DNA from: Pseudomonadota bacterium
GTDB lineage: Bacteria; Pseudomonadota; Gammaproteobacteria; Steroidobacterales; Steroidobacteraceae
DNA: 64,000 bases
Reading direction: 5' to 3'
NCBI GenBank assembly: GCA_016703895.1
Contig: JADJBE010000001.1
Location: 118,501 to 182,500, forward strand
Shown piece by piece: positions 48,263-59,199 of the stretch (its first letter is position 1; every line of letters begins with the position of its first letter). The notes under the pieces are model-generated. The model saw only the letters and a program-made list of their open reading frames with translations. It ran no database searches and was not told where the DNA came from. The translations under genes were made by a program, and so were the position numbers.

Positions 48263-50003
48263 TCCGTTAGCTGTCGCACTCCGACGTCTTCCTCGTCAAA
48301 CACGACGCGCACGAATCCGCGTCGCTCGATCGAGCGCGCCAAGTCCCGCCCTACGAGAATGGTATCGATGTACTCGGTAAAGCCGTCACGCTTCGTGCAA
48401 GCAAGGAATCGCTGCCCGGCGGTGACGTCCTTGAGATCGGCCGCAGGCGGATCGCGATCATCTATCTCAGGCCAGAGTGCCTGCACTCGGCCTGCAGCGT
48501 CGCGAGCGGGCGGGCGCTCGAGCGAGAACCGCCGATTGAAGTCGCCTAACAAGGCAAACCGTCGCCCGGCGAGTGCCTGCTCATCTATCCAGGCTTCCAG
48601 TGGTGCCACCTGGCGCGCCAACGTGGCGCAATTGCGCGTGGCTTGTGTCAGTAAACCCGCAGGACAGCCAGACTTCAGATGCACGGACATCAAGCGCATC
48701 TCGTTGCCGGTCCCCGGGAACAGTGTTACGACAACGCCGCGACGTACTGAATCATCGAGTGAGAGTGGCAGATACTCAGGCTCGCAGACGAATGGCAAAC
48801 CACGACGGATGGCAAAGCCATTCTTTTGGACGTTAGGGCGTCCACTGAAACAAAATTGGTAGCCGGGAAACACCAATGCGGCAGCCTCCGCGCCGTCCAC
48901 CTCCTGCAGCGCGATGACATCCGCATCCAGTCGTGCCGCGTACTTGCGCAGCGCAGCGAAATCGTCCATTGACCGCGGTTCACGCTTGGCAACGGTACAG
49001 GGCAACGCGCGCTCGGCGCCGGCGATGCGATCGCCCTCCTGCTGACAGTTGTCGCGTAGCGCCAAGTGAGTCTCGGGCGTAATCAAATATTCGATATTCC
49101 AGCTCGCCAAACGCAAACGGCGCTGCGCAGCCGCGTCCCAAGCCCAACCACCGGGGAGCGCGATCGTGGCCGGACTATTATCAAGACCGGCGTACTTCTC
49201 GGCAATTGAGTTGAACCTTCGTTCCCAGGAACCGTACATCGCATTGGGCAGCACGAACCAATGCCGGCCGATTCGCTCGGACAGCTCATCCCGGCGGGTA
49301 GCAAAGAGGCTCTGATCGACCAGGTCTCCCATGTCGTCACCCACTAGCATCACGATACGGTACTGCGCAGCGATCGATGCGCGACGCAGTGTCTTGCTGG
49401 ATGTCGCCCACTCAGGCCGGGCCCCAAGAAAAAGTAGTTGTCCGGTTGTAGCGCATCGGGAAAGCCCAACAAGTCGAGGTTGCGCATGGTCGCAGTCAAC
49501 TGCGGGCAACGGTCCTCCGCGGCGGCCGGTACATTCAGACAATCACGGTTGGTCACGTACAGCACGCGGTGACCAGCAGCGCGGGCGGCCTGCACGAACT
49601 CCAATGCACCTGGAATTGCGGTAGAACTCGCAGTCTGGACCCAGCTACTCCAACTCGCAGGATCGAACTTCTGGCCCGCGCGAATCAGACCGGCCTGATA
49701 GACCGAGTTATCGAGGACTGTTTCATCGAGATCGAGAATCACGGCGGTCGGCATCGCAGCCAGCACCGCGGCCGGCGTCGACTCCTGCTCCAATGCAGCC
49801 GAACCGACAGCCGTCACTTGTGGCAAGGCCGCCATGGCGGCGCGCCAGGTCTGCAACGCGTTAGCGCGGTACTCCGGCGCACGTTGCATCCATAGCACGG
49901 CGTTGAGTTGCTCGTGGGGCGGCGGCTCGGCGGCTTGGGGTGATTGCGCCATGGCAACACCCAAGATAACCAACACCAAGAGACATGCAACAGGCCCGCG
50001 CAT
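48226..50003 (-). CDS. Fusion of class C-like acid phosphatase (HAD) and EEP enzyme, one frameshift
   Basis: A predicted 592-residue secreted protein. Signal peptide MRGPVACLLVLVILGVAMAQ, then an e(P4)-type HAD phosphatase with TAVILDLDETVLDN (Asp91, Asp93), PGALEFVQAARAAGH and, after the break, VMLVGDDMGDLV and LPNAMYGSWERR. The break is a missing G in the run at 49432-49435; adding it restores FFLGARPEWATSSKTLRR. Without another stop the same frame continues into an EEP domain from about residue 310: ASWNIEYL, LQEVDG, SVHLKSGC, LGDFNRR, LTDHCPVG. HAD e(P4) enzymes release nucleosides from 5'-nucleotides; the EEP half could supply nucleotides or nucleoside phosphates. The gene sits next to the TonB receptor-EEP pair. 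Confidence 0.8.
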
Positions 50004-50107
50004 AGCAACTCCGCCAACTACAGAATGCCGGCATTGTAGCTGCTCAAGTATTGCAAATTTTCGCGCGACGACTAGCGGCACGCAACGGAACCCTCAGGCG
50101 GGGTAGC

Positions 50108-52825
50108 TCAAGTGCCGGTCTCGGCCAGGGACGGCTCAGCCCAGTCTTGCTGACTCGGATCGACAGTCTTGGCATGCAGGAACCGCGCTGCATCCTGGGC
50201 AGGCGCAGGCTTGGCGAACAGGAAGCCTTGCGCAAGCTGGCAGCCCATGATGCGCAACATCTCCAGCTGCTGGTAGCCTTCGATACCCTCGGCCACAACC
50301 TGAATATTGAGGTTACGCGCCATCGCGATGATCGCGCTGACAATGGCGAAGTCGGATGGGTCTGTGACGATGTCCTTGATGAACCCCCGATCAATCTTCA
50401 GCGTATCGACGCGCCAGCGCTTGAGATACAACAGACTCGAGTAGCCCGTACCGAAGTCATCAATTGCGATTTTCACGCCCAACTCGCGCAGTTGCTCGAG
50501 CGCGTCTTCACGAAACACCCTCGGTCAGTTCGAGCTGTAGTAGCTCCGGACTCAGGTCATGCTGCACGAGCGTACGATGAATGACCTCGCGCAAATTGGT
50601 GCGCTCAAGCTGCACCGCAGAAATATTGATCGCCACCGGCACGATCTTCAGCCCCTGCTTGCGCCAGTTGACCAGATCGCGTGCGACTGTGTTGAGGACA
50701 AAATGTCCAAGCGGCAGTATCAACCCTGTCTCTTCCGCAATCTCGATAAAGCGTACCGGCGGGATATAGCCCTGCGTCGGGTGTTTCCAACGTATCAACG
50801 CCTCCATCCCTGCCAAGCGACGACTGGAGATATCAATTATCGGCTGGTAGTGCACTTCAAACTGATTGAGCTTGATCGCGGCACGGAGACTCGTTTCGAT
50901 CGCGACGCGCTCTTTGATCAGCTTATCCATCAGCGGACTGAAGACCTGGAAGTTGTTACGACCAGAGTCCTTTGCCTGGTACATTGCCGTGTCCGAGTGC
51001 TTGAGCAACTCGCCCATCGTCTGGCCATCGCGCGGAAAGACACTGACGCCGATGCTAACCGTCGTCGCAATCGCACGCCCATCGACCACCAGCGGCGCGG
51101 CCATCACCGCGTTGATCCGGCCCGCAGCGCTGTTGATCTCGTCATGAGTCTTGGCGCCGTGTAGGACCACCACGAACTCATCGCCGCCCATCCGAACGAC
51201 CACATCATCCGGCCGAACGGCCGACCGCACTCGCTTGGCAATTTCCTGCAGCAGCTTGTCGCCTACTTCGTGACCCTGCGAGTCGTTGATGTGCTTGAAC
51301 CTATCGAGATCCAAGAACAAGACTGCCAGCAAACGCTTTTCATTGGTCGCCCGGACAATCGCGCCTGGCAAGTGTGCCTGGAGAAACAAACGGTTTGGCA
51401 ACCCAGTCAACTGGTCGTGGTGCGCCAACCGGTCGAGATGCTTCTGCTTGGCAATGAGCTGCAACTCGGCCTTCTTGCGGACACTGAGGTCACGAATAAC
51501 AAGCGCGAGCAGCCGATCATCGACCATCTCGATACCGGTACAAGTCACTTCAACCGGTCTGGGCGGACCGTTTGACACCGTTAGATCCAGCTCAACTGAT
51601 CGCACAACGCCACCATCGATGAGTCGCGCCAGTGATGCTCCATCAGCACCATCAGGCACACTCAACAACTGTTCGATCGTGTGTCCAGGCAACGCCTCGG
51701 ACGCCAGACCGGTCAGCTTTTGAATGGCTCTGTTACCCTCGACCACCAGCTTCGTCGTAGCATCGACAATCAACACGCCCTCGTCAGCCTGTTCGATGAT
51801 GGCTCGATAGCGTTGCTCCATTGCACGACTATCCGCTTTCAGGCGTCGTACCCGGTGCAGCCACAAGCCGCCGACAAAGGCGAGAACGCAACACGCGGCT
51901 GCAAGGGTCAATCGCTGCGTCCGTGCAGTGCTGGTTGCTCGGGCATAAGCCGTGCGCGGCATATCGACCCGTAACAACCACGCTGGTTGGTCCGCAATGT
52001 CGGTGAGACGCAGATAGCCGAACGCTGTTTCTTTGGAGTCCTGCAACACTAACGAGTCGAGCTCGGCATTACCAATTCCGTTGGCCCACTGCCGCACCGC
52101 CGCGGGGTTATCCTTGGCGTCAAACTGCGAGGCCGTGAAGCCCGTGATACGCCACGGCGAGAACTTGGCGACCCGGCTAGCGGCATTCGCCGATAGCAGC
52201 CGCAAAAATGCAGCGTAGCCCACCGCGCCACCCTGCGCGCTGTTCTCGAATACTGGTCGTACGACGAACATGAACTGTCCGCGACCGAGAGAGGTTATGC
52301 CTCGAATCGAGTCATCTTCGTTTGTTAGCGAGCCCTTCTTGACCGCCGCCAGGATCGTGGCGATGAATCTTGGATCGGCTGACACTCGCTTGTCGGACTC
52401 GCCTTCTACCGCAACTGACAAACGCGCCTGCAAATCTATGCCTAACACCACAAATTCGTCGACATCCAGTCGCGCGAGAGAGCTAGCGTCGAGCGCATCG
52501 CCCCAATACGCGGGGCGTTTGCCGCGAATCATCTCGGCAGTCTCGGTCCATATGGCATAGTCCCCGACCGCTGAGTAGAGATCATTGAGTTCACTTGCAT
52601 AGCCGCGGCGCAACTGTTCGACCTGGGTTTCGATCGAGCGTCGCTCGGCCGCTTTAACGTCAGCGACCCAAGTCTGTTGAGAAAAAACAAACAGAACGAT
52701 CAACACGATCGCGAGCAACGCCCCACGATAAGCAGCGGCGTCTGGCCAAACGCGACAAATAGCTGCTTAGCCCGTGCGACGAGCGATTTGTCGTAACCGA
52801 GCGGGGAGTTGACGGACGTACTCAC
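50108..52825 (-). CDS. CHASE-PAS-GGDEF-EAL c-di-GMP enzyme, two frameshifts
   Basis: A membrane-bound bifunctional protein of about 905 residues. Start GTG 52825 (MSTSVNSPLGYDKSLVARAK) leads to a membrane helix that is broken by a missing G in the run at 52721-52724; one base restores LLIVGALLAIVLIVLFVF. A periplasmic sensor with CHASE4-like features (YASELNDLYSAVGDYAIWTE) lies before a second helix near 51880, then PAS, an intact GGDEF with I-site RPDD and RMGGDEF, and EAL with EALIRW. A further shift near 50515 follows LELTEG and the protein continues FREDALEQLRELGVKIAIDDFGTGYSSL and VVAEGIE. Both domains look catalytically intact apart from the breaks. Confidence 0.85.
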
Positions 52826-53053
52826 TAAATGTGCGCTGTGACGCTGATCACAATCCTGTGGCTAAACACTAGCGAGTGTGCCCGTAGCCGCCATGGCCAG
52901 CCATGCACCCGCGCACATTTCGTGAAATCGGCGTTGAGATTGCTCACTTGCAATGCGAGCCAGAGGCGAATTGCGTCAACGATCCGATCGCTTAGCAGGT
53001 TGTGTCGCTAACCGTCTCGACCAGAGATCGCGCCTAATTTGCGTAGGTCCCTT

Positions 53054-53374
53054 ATGCTTAAGTTAAATCAAACGTTGGCGCCCGGCGCCGTGTTGGCGGT
53101 CTTTGCGGCCGCGCTCATGGTATGTGGAACGGCGCAGGCCGATCCGCGAGTGTTGGTCCGAGCGCCATTCGCTCGACAGGCAGTGCCCCTGCGAACTGCC
53201 GACCCTGGCATATCTGCGCGTCAAGCCAAATACCTGCGCAACAGGAGCCAGGACCTTAAACACATGAAACGGCTCGCGGCGGCAGACGGCGAGGTGACTC
53301 GAGCTGAGCAAAGGCGCATCAGTTACAACACGCAAAAGCTGCGCGCCGCTTTCAAGCGTGCCAAGTCCAACTGA
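53054..53374 (+). CDS. Small secreted protein of unknown function
   Basis: A 106-residue protein. Signal peptide MLKLNQTLAPGAVLAVFAAALMVCGTAQA, then a basic mature chain with helical AKYLRNRSQDLKHMKRLAAADGEVTRAEQRRISYNTQKLRAAFKRAK. The AADGEVTRAEQ segment looks like a degenerate EF-hand-style helix-loop-helix. Start ATG 53054 gives the clean signal peptide. No operon partner; 228 bases upstream hold no gene. Confidence 0.65.
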   Translation: MLKLNQTLAPGAVLAVFAAALMVCGTAQADPRVLVRAPFARQAVPLRTADPGISARQAKYLRNRSQDLKHMKRLAAADGEVTRAEQRRISYNTQKLRAAFKRAKSN

Positions 53375-53534
53375 GTGCGAGATCAGCCGCTCTGCGCCGG
53401 TGCGCTGACAACCGACAGCGTACCGGCATGTTAGTGATCCGATTCACAGTTCATGCAAGGCAGACATGACGAGAGCGACGATCTGCGCGCAGTATTTCCT
53501 GCAGACAATTGCCAATAGTCATTCAGGAAACCTC

Positions 53535-53771
53535 ATGGTAGACATGACTGAAACGATGGTCGAGCGCCGCATCAGCGAGCTTGAGCTGCGCTATTCGGCT
53601 GTCAACGAGCAGATCGCCCGCTTTCGCGCTGAACTCGCTGCACAGGGTGACCTCAAGCAGGGGTCAGTCGAGATGGCCGACCAGCTTAGAGCCAAGATCG
53701 AAAAGCTGAAATCGCAGAACAAGCGTACCGCCGCCGCACTCGACTCGCTTGCCGAGGGTGACGCCGCCTGA
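53535..53771 (+). CDS. Small coiled-coil protein
   Basis: A 78-residue protein from ATG 53535, preceded by AGGAAA at 53524. Almost entirely helical: MVERRISELELRYSAVNEQIARFRAEL...DQLRAKIEKLKSQNKRTAAALD, with heptad-like leucines. Unknown family. The longer open frame from 53466 is less likely because it lacks a ribosome site. Confidence 0.6.
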   Translation: MVDMTETMVERRISELELRYSAVNEQIARFRAELAAQGDLKQGSVEMADQLRAKIEKLKSQNKRTAAALDSLAEGDAA

Positions 53772-53866
53772 CGGCAACGCAACCGGCACACAAATCTCTC
53801 TAAATCGGTGACAATACGTCATCCCGCGTCAGACGGGCATGACTTGGCAACGAAGGAGAGATCAAG

Positions 53867-54523
53867 ATGAAGGCATTTTTGTGGATTTCGCTAGTCGCGC
53901 TTGCGTGCAGTCTTACCGCGCAGGCGCAAAGTAAGACACCAGCGTGGCAGCAGTTCGACCCCAGCCAGTACGCTGAGAACGTCACCAAATGCGACGAGCT
54001 CGCAGGCCATCCGGATGACCCAAACACAGTGATTCGCGAAGGGCTTGAACGGCCACAGATGGATCTGCCAGCGGGGATCAAAGCCTGCCAGGATGAACTC
54101 AAGCGGGATCCAAACAATCCACGCATTCAATACTTGCTCGCGCGTGTCCTCACTTACTCCGGTCAGGTCGCAGAAGCGCTGCCCTATATTGAGAAATCCG
54201 CTGCAGCGAACTATCCGCAATCGCTGTTCGTCACCGGCTATCTGTACCTCTCGGGCGCATACAAGGCGGCAAAAAATCCATGCCGTGCGGCTGAGCTGAT
54301 CTACAAGTCGGCGCTCTTTCAGCGCCGCGCCGGACTGCTAGGATATCCGGCGGGTGTACTCGCCGGCGACTTCAAGGGCTGCCCAACCTCACAGGATCCT
54401 GACGAAATGCTGCAATTCGTTGCCCGCGCGCAAGAGATCGCCAAGCCAAGCTACTACGAAGAACTGTTGATCGCGTCGCTGAATCGCGAGTTGGCGAGCC
54501 TCAAGAGCAAACCAGCCAAGTAG
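53867..54523 (+). CDS. Secreted Sel1/TPR-like repeat protein
   Basis: A 218-residue protein with a signal peptide (MKAFLWISLVALACSLTAQA) and helical repeats: NNPRIQYLLARVLTYSGQVAEALPYIEKSAAANYPQS, then LFVTGYLYLSG...PCRAAELIYKSA, similar to Sel1/TPR units. AGGAGA lies nine bases before the ATG. It probably binds a periplasmic partner. It runs tail to tail into the efflux operon (seven-base gap). Confidence 0.7.
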   Translation: MKAFLWISLVALACSLTAQAQSKTPAWQQFDPSQYAENVTKCDELAGHPDDPNTVIREGLERPQMDLPAGIKACQDELKRDPNNPRIQYLLARVLTYSGQVAEALPYIEKSAAANYPQSLFVTGYLYLSGAYKAAKNPCRAAELIYKSALFQRRAGLLGYPAGVLAGDFKGCPTSQDPDEMLQFVARAQEIAKPSYYEELLIASLNRELASLKSKPAK

Positions 54524-54530
54524 CGAGGCG

Positions 54531-55802
54531 CTAGTTAGAATCTGGCAAGTGGTCGAGCGGCCCTGCGACGTGGGCCGCTCGCACCGCTGCGGCGTGCCAG
54601 GCGGTGAGCGCCGCCTCCCGCTCCGCCAAACTAGACTGCAGCGCCGCACGCCGGATCACGAGTGATTCGGCTAACGAGATTTCACCGAGCTCGAATGCAC
54701 GCGCGCTAATCGCCGCCGCACGACGCTGCTGCAATGCCGCCATGTCCAATAATCGCCAGATTTCCTGAGCGCGACGCTGCTCCGCCATCAGTGTCAGTCG
54801 CTGGCGCCGAACACCGCTACGCACGGCGTCGTGTTCCGCCACTGCGACGGCTGCGGCTGCCTCGGCCTGCGCCACTTCTGCCGTGCGCCGCCTCCTGCCG
54901 AGCGGTACACTCACGAACAATCCGCCCAAGCGCTCTTCGCCGCCGCGTTCGCGGCCGTAGCTAACACCTAGTGTGGGATCAGGCAACCGGTCCCGCCGCG
55001 CCCGCTCCGCCGCAAGACTCGCCGACTCGGCCGCCGCAGCACCGGCCTGCACGAGCGGATCGAGGCCAAGTTGCTCCGCCGATTCCAAGTCCGGCACAGA
55101 ACTGTCCGCAGCCGCTATCGCAGGCTTGTCCCAATTTTCAACGGCGCAACTCGTTACCTCGAGCCGAGTCGCGAGCATCTTCGCAGTGTCCAGGGCAACC
55201 ATGCGCGCGGCGGTCACCTCTGCATTGAGTGTTGCCAGTTCAGCTAACGCCAGTACTTCGTCCAACTCCGCCAAGTCGCCTCGACGGCGCCGGAGGCCGA
55301 CCGCATCGGCAACGGACTGCATCAAGACTCGATCCTGTTCCAACAGCACGGCACGCTCCGCAGCGTTCACGCAACTGAACCATGCGTCGAGAATCTGCAG
55401 GCGGGCGTCGCGTTCGACGGACTGCAGCTCCGCTGCCGCCCGTCGCACCATCAACCGACCGAGTTCGCGATCAATAGCGGCCTTGCCTGGCAGGCGTACG
55501 GGCCGCTCGAGTGCCACGTCCCACTCGTTGAAACGACCCTCACCCTCGATCTCGCGCCGAACTCCGGCGCCACTAACAGTCCAGTCGTAAGGACCCAGAG
55601 CGGACAATCGCGCCTCCGCGCGTGCTTGGCTCAAACGCGCGCGAGCAGCTCGCGTCGCGGGCGCAGTATCGACAGCCCGAGCAAGCAGTTCTGCAGCCGG
55701 CAGCGGCGGCGCCGCAGAAGCCATCCCGGCAAAGCCAGACAAGACCAGACCGATCAACGGCCAAGCACAGCGACCACGCACGGCCAGTGGTAGTCGAACC
55801 AT
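54531..55802 (-). CDS. czcC: TolC-like outer membrane channel of an RND metal pump
   Basis: About 423 residues from ATG 55802 (MVRLPLAVRGRCAWPLIGLVLSG signal region). The two-repeat helical barrel pattern of outer-membrane efflux proteins is seen, with long Ala/Arg/Glu-rich helices (AARARLSQARAEARLSALGPYDWTV; MVRRAAAELQSVERDARLQILDAWF) and the strand region LPDPTLGVSYGRERGG. Last gene of the efflux operon. Its position at the end is unusual, since czcC normally comes first. Confidence 0.82.
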   Translation of the reverse strand: MVRLPLAVRGRCAWPLIGLVLSGFAGMASAAPPLPAAELLARAVDTAPATRAARARLSQARAEARLSALGPYDWTVSGAGVRREIEGEGRFNEWDVALERPVRLPGKAAIDRELGRLMVRRAAAELQSVERDARLQILDAWFSCVNAAERAVLLEQDRVLMQSVADAVGLRRRRGDLAELDEVLALAELATLNAEVTAARMVALDTAKMLATRLEVTSCAVENWDKPAIAAADSSVPDLESAEQLGLDPLVQAGAAAAESASLAAERARRDRLPDPTLGVSYGRERGGEERLGGLFVSVPLGRRRRTAEVAQAEAAAAVAVAEHDAVRSGVRRQRLTLMAEQRRAQEIWRLLDMAALQQRRAAAISARAFELGEISLAESLVIRRAALQSSLAEREAALTAWHAAAVRAAHVAGPLDHLPDSN

Positions 55803-55804
55803 CT

Positions 55805-56131
55805 TCAACGCAGTCTCCCGAAACGTTCGACCGAGGTGGTCCAATAGACGATCTCAGGTGATGGTAATGCATCCCGCAAGGCGGTCAGCACACTGTCGAC
55901 ATTGGCGATCGGCAAGACCGCCGTGAGCAAGCGACGTTTGGCGCGACCGAGCACCACCTCTGCGGCGGAGTGCAGCTTAGCGCCATCGCCAAAACCTTCC
56001 GCGACCAGGATCGTAAAACCTGCGATCAGCTGGTTGTGCTCATGGCAGAAGTCGATCAGCTCTTCTTCGATGGCCGCAGGGAAAGCCAGATTCAACGCGA
56101 CGAGGGGCCCGCTTGTCTCGGGGTTGGTCAT
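55805..56131 (-). CDS. DUF3240 PII-like protein of the efflux operon
   Basis: A 108-residue protein with ferredoxin-like features: VALNLAFPAAIEEELIDFCHEHN, GFTILVAEGFGDG, TAVLPIANVDSVLTALRDAL, YWTTSVERFG. DUF3240 proteins are small PII-like members found with CusA/CzcA pumps and are suspected metal sensors or regulators. Start overlaps the czcA stop by one base (TAATG) and the stop lies two bases ahead of the channel gene. Confidence 0.8.
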   Translation of the reverse strand: MTNPETSGPLVALNLAFPAAIEEELIDFCHEHNQLIAGFTILVAEGFGDGAKLHSAAEVVLGRAKRRLLTAVLPIANVDSVLTALRDALPSPEIVYWTTSVERFGRLR

Positions 56132-59100
56132 TAGCGCGCGACTCCGAAACGCTTGAACAAAATGGGCAACACGACGAGCGTCAACGCCGTCGAAGTCATC
56201 AAGCCGCCAATGACAACAACCGCCAGTGGGCGTTGCACTTCCGAACCGGGACCGGTAGCAAAGAGCAACGGTACCAAGCCGAACGCCGTAATCGATGCAG
56301 TCATCAACACCGGGCGCAGCCGACGCAATACGCCGCCGCGGACTGTTTCCACTAACGACACACCACGAGCAAGCAGTTGATTGAAGTAACCGACTAACAC
56401 GAGTCCGTTCAGGACGGCAATGCCCATCAGAGCAATAAAGCCGATCGAGGCTGGCACGGACAGATATTCCCCGGAGACCGCGAGCGCAGCAATACCGCCA
56501 ACCAACGCGAAAGGAATGTTAGCCAGCACAAGCGCTGCCTGGCGCAAGCTGCCAAGTGTCGCAAATAGCAGTAGAAACACGAATCCGAGTGCAATCGGCA
56601 CGACCAGCGTCAGGCGTGCCGCGGCGCGCTGCTGATTCTGGAATTCACCACCCCAGGTCAACCGATAGCCGACGGGCAAGGGCACCGCTTGCGCAACAGC
56701 AGCACTAGCCTCCTCAACAAAACCCACCAGATCGCGCCCCTCCACGTTGGCCGAGACCACCGAGAAGCGCGACGAGTTCTCGCGCTCCAGTTTCACCGGA
56801 CCCTGCGTCACGGAGATACCCGCGGTCGCCGTGAGCGGTGTCCCCGCGCCGGCTGCGCCGCCCACTGGCGCCGCCCCGATACTCTCGATGTTGCCGCGAT
56901 AGTCCTCGCTGCCACGTATGACCAGCGGCACACGCCGACCGCCTGTCAGCACCGAACCAATGCGCTCGCCTTCCACCAGCGCTCGCAGTTCCTGCTGGAC
57001 ATTCTCAGCATCGCCCGCTGCCGCGCCTAACACAGTGCGATCGAGATCGACCCGCAGATACTGCATGCTGTCGTTAGCCAGGTACATGACGTCCTCAGCA
57101 CCGTCGATACGCTGCAGCTCCGCTTGGACTGCCAGTGCCAGCCGATTCAACTCATCGATTTCGGGACCGAAAATCTTCACGGCTACGTCGCCACGCGTGC
57201 CGGTCAGCATCTCGGACACTCGCATCTCGATGGGTTGCGTAAAACCAAACGCAAGCCCAGGAAAACTGGCGCCAACCTGGCGCAACGACGCAATGATCTC
57301 GTCCTTGCCGCCGCGCCACTCCGTTTCCGGTTTCAACTCGAGAAACGTATCAGTATCGTTGAGTGACATGGGATCGAGACCTAGTTCGTCAGAGCCGAGC
57401 CGCGCCATGATGTTCTTGACCTCGGGCGTCGTGCGCAGAATCTCCTGCTGCACATCCAGATCGATACGGGCCGAGTCTTCGAGACTGATCGACGGCAGTT
57501 TGGCAATCTGAACCAGCACGTCACCCTCATCGAGCGTCGGGATAAAGGATTTGCCGAGGAAGGGAAACGCAATCAGCGCTGCGACAACGGTTGCCGCCGC
57601 AATCGCCAGCACGACTTTTGTGTGCTGCATCGACCAATCGAACAAGCGCATGAACGCCGGCGTCAGCTTGCGCATCAGCCAAGGCTCTTGATGCTCCGCC
57701 CGTCGCAGCATGAATGACGACAGCACGGGAATCACCGTTAAGGACAGGATCAGCGATGCAACCAGCGCAATCACAATGGTAGAGGCCACCGGGCGAAACA
57801 ACTTGCCCTCGAGACCTTGTAACGTCAGCAACGGCAGGAACACCACGGCAATGATCATGATTCCGCCGATCACCGGCGCTGCCACTTCTTTGACGGCACG
57901 GAAGATGACATGCAGCACAGGCGCTGGCCGCTCCCGCGCGGGCTCACCCAGACGCGCCACGACGTTCTCCACCACAACCACTGCCGCATCTACCAACATG
58001 CCGATGGCCACCGCCAGCCCTCCTAGCGACATCAGGTTGGCCGACAACCCGACCTGCTCCATTACCAGAAAGGTGGCCAGTGCCGCGAGCGGTAGCGCCA
58101 TCGTCACGACGATCGCAGCGCGAAGATCGCCGAGGAACAGCACCAGCAGAATCACGATCAGAACAGCCGCTTCGAGCAACGCCTTGGCCACAGTTCCTGT
58201 CGCACGATCGACTAGCGCGCTGCGATCATAGAACGGCACGATCTCGATGCCCTCGGGCAACGTCTTGGCGATCGCATCGAGTTCTGCCCGGACGCGCGCC
58301 ACCACAGTCCGCGCGTTTGCACCTCGCAGCGCAATGACAATGCCTTGGGTCGCCTCATCGACGCCGTTGCGTGTCACGGCACCATAACGTGTCAACGTAC
58401 CGTACTGCACTGTCGCGACGTCCGCGACTCGCACGACACCGGCCCGATCTGTCTTGACGGCAATCGCGCCGATATCCTCCAGCGTCTTGACGGTCGAATC
58501 AACGCGGATCGGCAGGGACTCTTCACCGGCTGTCACGCGGCCTGCGCCGTCACCACGGTTGTTAGCCTGCAGCGCTGCCCTCAGATCCTTGAGACTCAGT
58601 TCTCGAGCAACCAGCGCCGTCATGTCGGGCTCGACCTCGAAGGTGCGCACGAATCCGCCGAGCGCATTGACGTCCGCGACCCCCTCCAGCGTGCGCAGCC
58701 GCGGACGGATCACCCAGTCGATCAAGGCGCGGCGCTCGGCGAGCGGCAGCGGTCCCTCGAGCGTGAACATGAAGACATCAGACAACGGCGTCGCGATCGG
58801 CGCGAGCCCGCCACTCACCGAGTCCGGCAGGTCTGCCATGACTGCAGCCAGCCGCTCGCTCACCTGCTGGCGCGCCCAGTAGATCTCGGTCGAATCACTA
58901 AAGTCGATCGTGATATCCGCAATGCCGTACTTGGCCATCGATCGCAGGATGGTCTGATTCGGAATGCCCAATAGCTCCTGCTCGATCGGCACGACGATTC
59001 GGGCTTCGACCTCCTCCGGCGTCATACCTGGCGCCTTCAGGATGATCTTGGTCTGCGTGGTCGAGATGTCGGGAAAAGCATCGATCGGCAGGCGCAGCAA

Positions 59101-59190
59101 TGCCAGCGTGCCCGCGACGATCAGGCCAACCGCCGCCAGCGCAATGATCAGGCGCTGCGTCAGGGCAAAAGCGATGAGTCGCGAAATCAT
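56131..59190 (-). CDS. czcA: Heavy-metal RND inner-membrane pump
   Basis: A 1019-residue RND transporter. Hallmarks include FPDISTTQTKIILKAPGMTPEEVE, the duplicated periplasmic loops, about twelve helices and the helix IV motif AIGMLVDAAVVVVENVV. That motif is AIG..VDAA rather than the DFG..VDGA of classical Zn/Co/Cd CzcA, resembling CusA-type pumps; metal specificity therefore needs testing. The C-terminal GIAVLNGLVLVGYFNQL is typical. Nine bases after czcB and overlapping DUF3240. Confidence 0.92.
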   Translation of the reverse strand: MISRLIAFALTQRLIIALAAVGLIVAGTLALLRLPIDAFPDISTTQTKIILKAPGMTPEEVEARIVVPIEQELLGIPNQTILRSMAKYGIADITIDFSDSTEIYWARQQVSERLAAVMADLPDSVSGGLAPIATPLSDVFMFTLEGPLPLAERRALIDWVIRPRLRTLEGVADVNALGGFVRTFEVEPDMTALVARELSLKDLRAALQANNRGDGAGRVTAGEESLPIRVDSTVKTLEDIGAIAVKTDRAGVVRVADVATVQYGTLTRYGAVTRNGVDEATQGIVIALRGANARTVVARVRAELDAIAKTLPEGIEIVPFYDRSALVDRATGTVAKALLEAAVLIVILLVLFLGDLRAAIVVTMALPLAALATFLVMEQVGLSANLMSLGGLAVAIGMLVDAAVVVVENVVARLGEPARERPAPVLHVIFRAVKEVAAPVIGGIMIIAVVFLPLLTLQGLEGKLFRPVASTIVIALVASLILSLTVIPVLSSFMLRRAEHQEPWLMRKLTPAFMRLFDWSMQHTKVVLAIAAATVVAALIAFPFLGKSFIPTLDEGDVLVQIAKLPSISLEDSARIDLDVQQEILRTTPEVKNIMARLGSDELGLDPMSLNDTDTFLELKPETEWRGGKDEIIASLRQVGASFPGLAFGFTQPIEMRVSEMLTGTRGDVAVKIFGPEIDELNRLALAVQAELQRIDGAEDVMYLANDSMQYLRVDLDRTVLGAAAGDAENVQQELRALVEGERIGSVLTGGRRVPLVIRGSEDYRGNIESIGAAPVGGAAGAGTPLTATAGISVTQGPVKLERENSSRFSVVSANVEGRDLVGFVEEASAAVAQAVPLPVGYRLTWGGEFQNQQRAAARLTLVVPIALGFVFLLLFATLGSLRQAALVLANIPFALVGGIAALAVSGEYLSVPASIGFIALMGIAVLNGLVLVGYFNQLLARGVSLVETVRGGVLRRLRPVLMTASITAFGLVPLLFATGPGSEVQRPLAVVVIGGLMTSTALTLVVLPILFKRFGVAR

Positions 59191-59199
59191 CTGTGCTAA

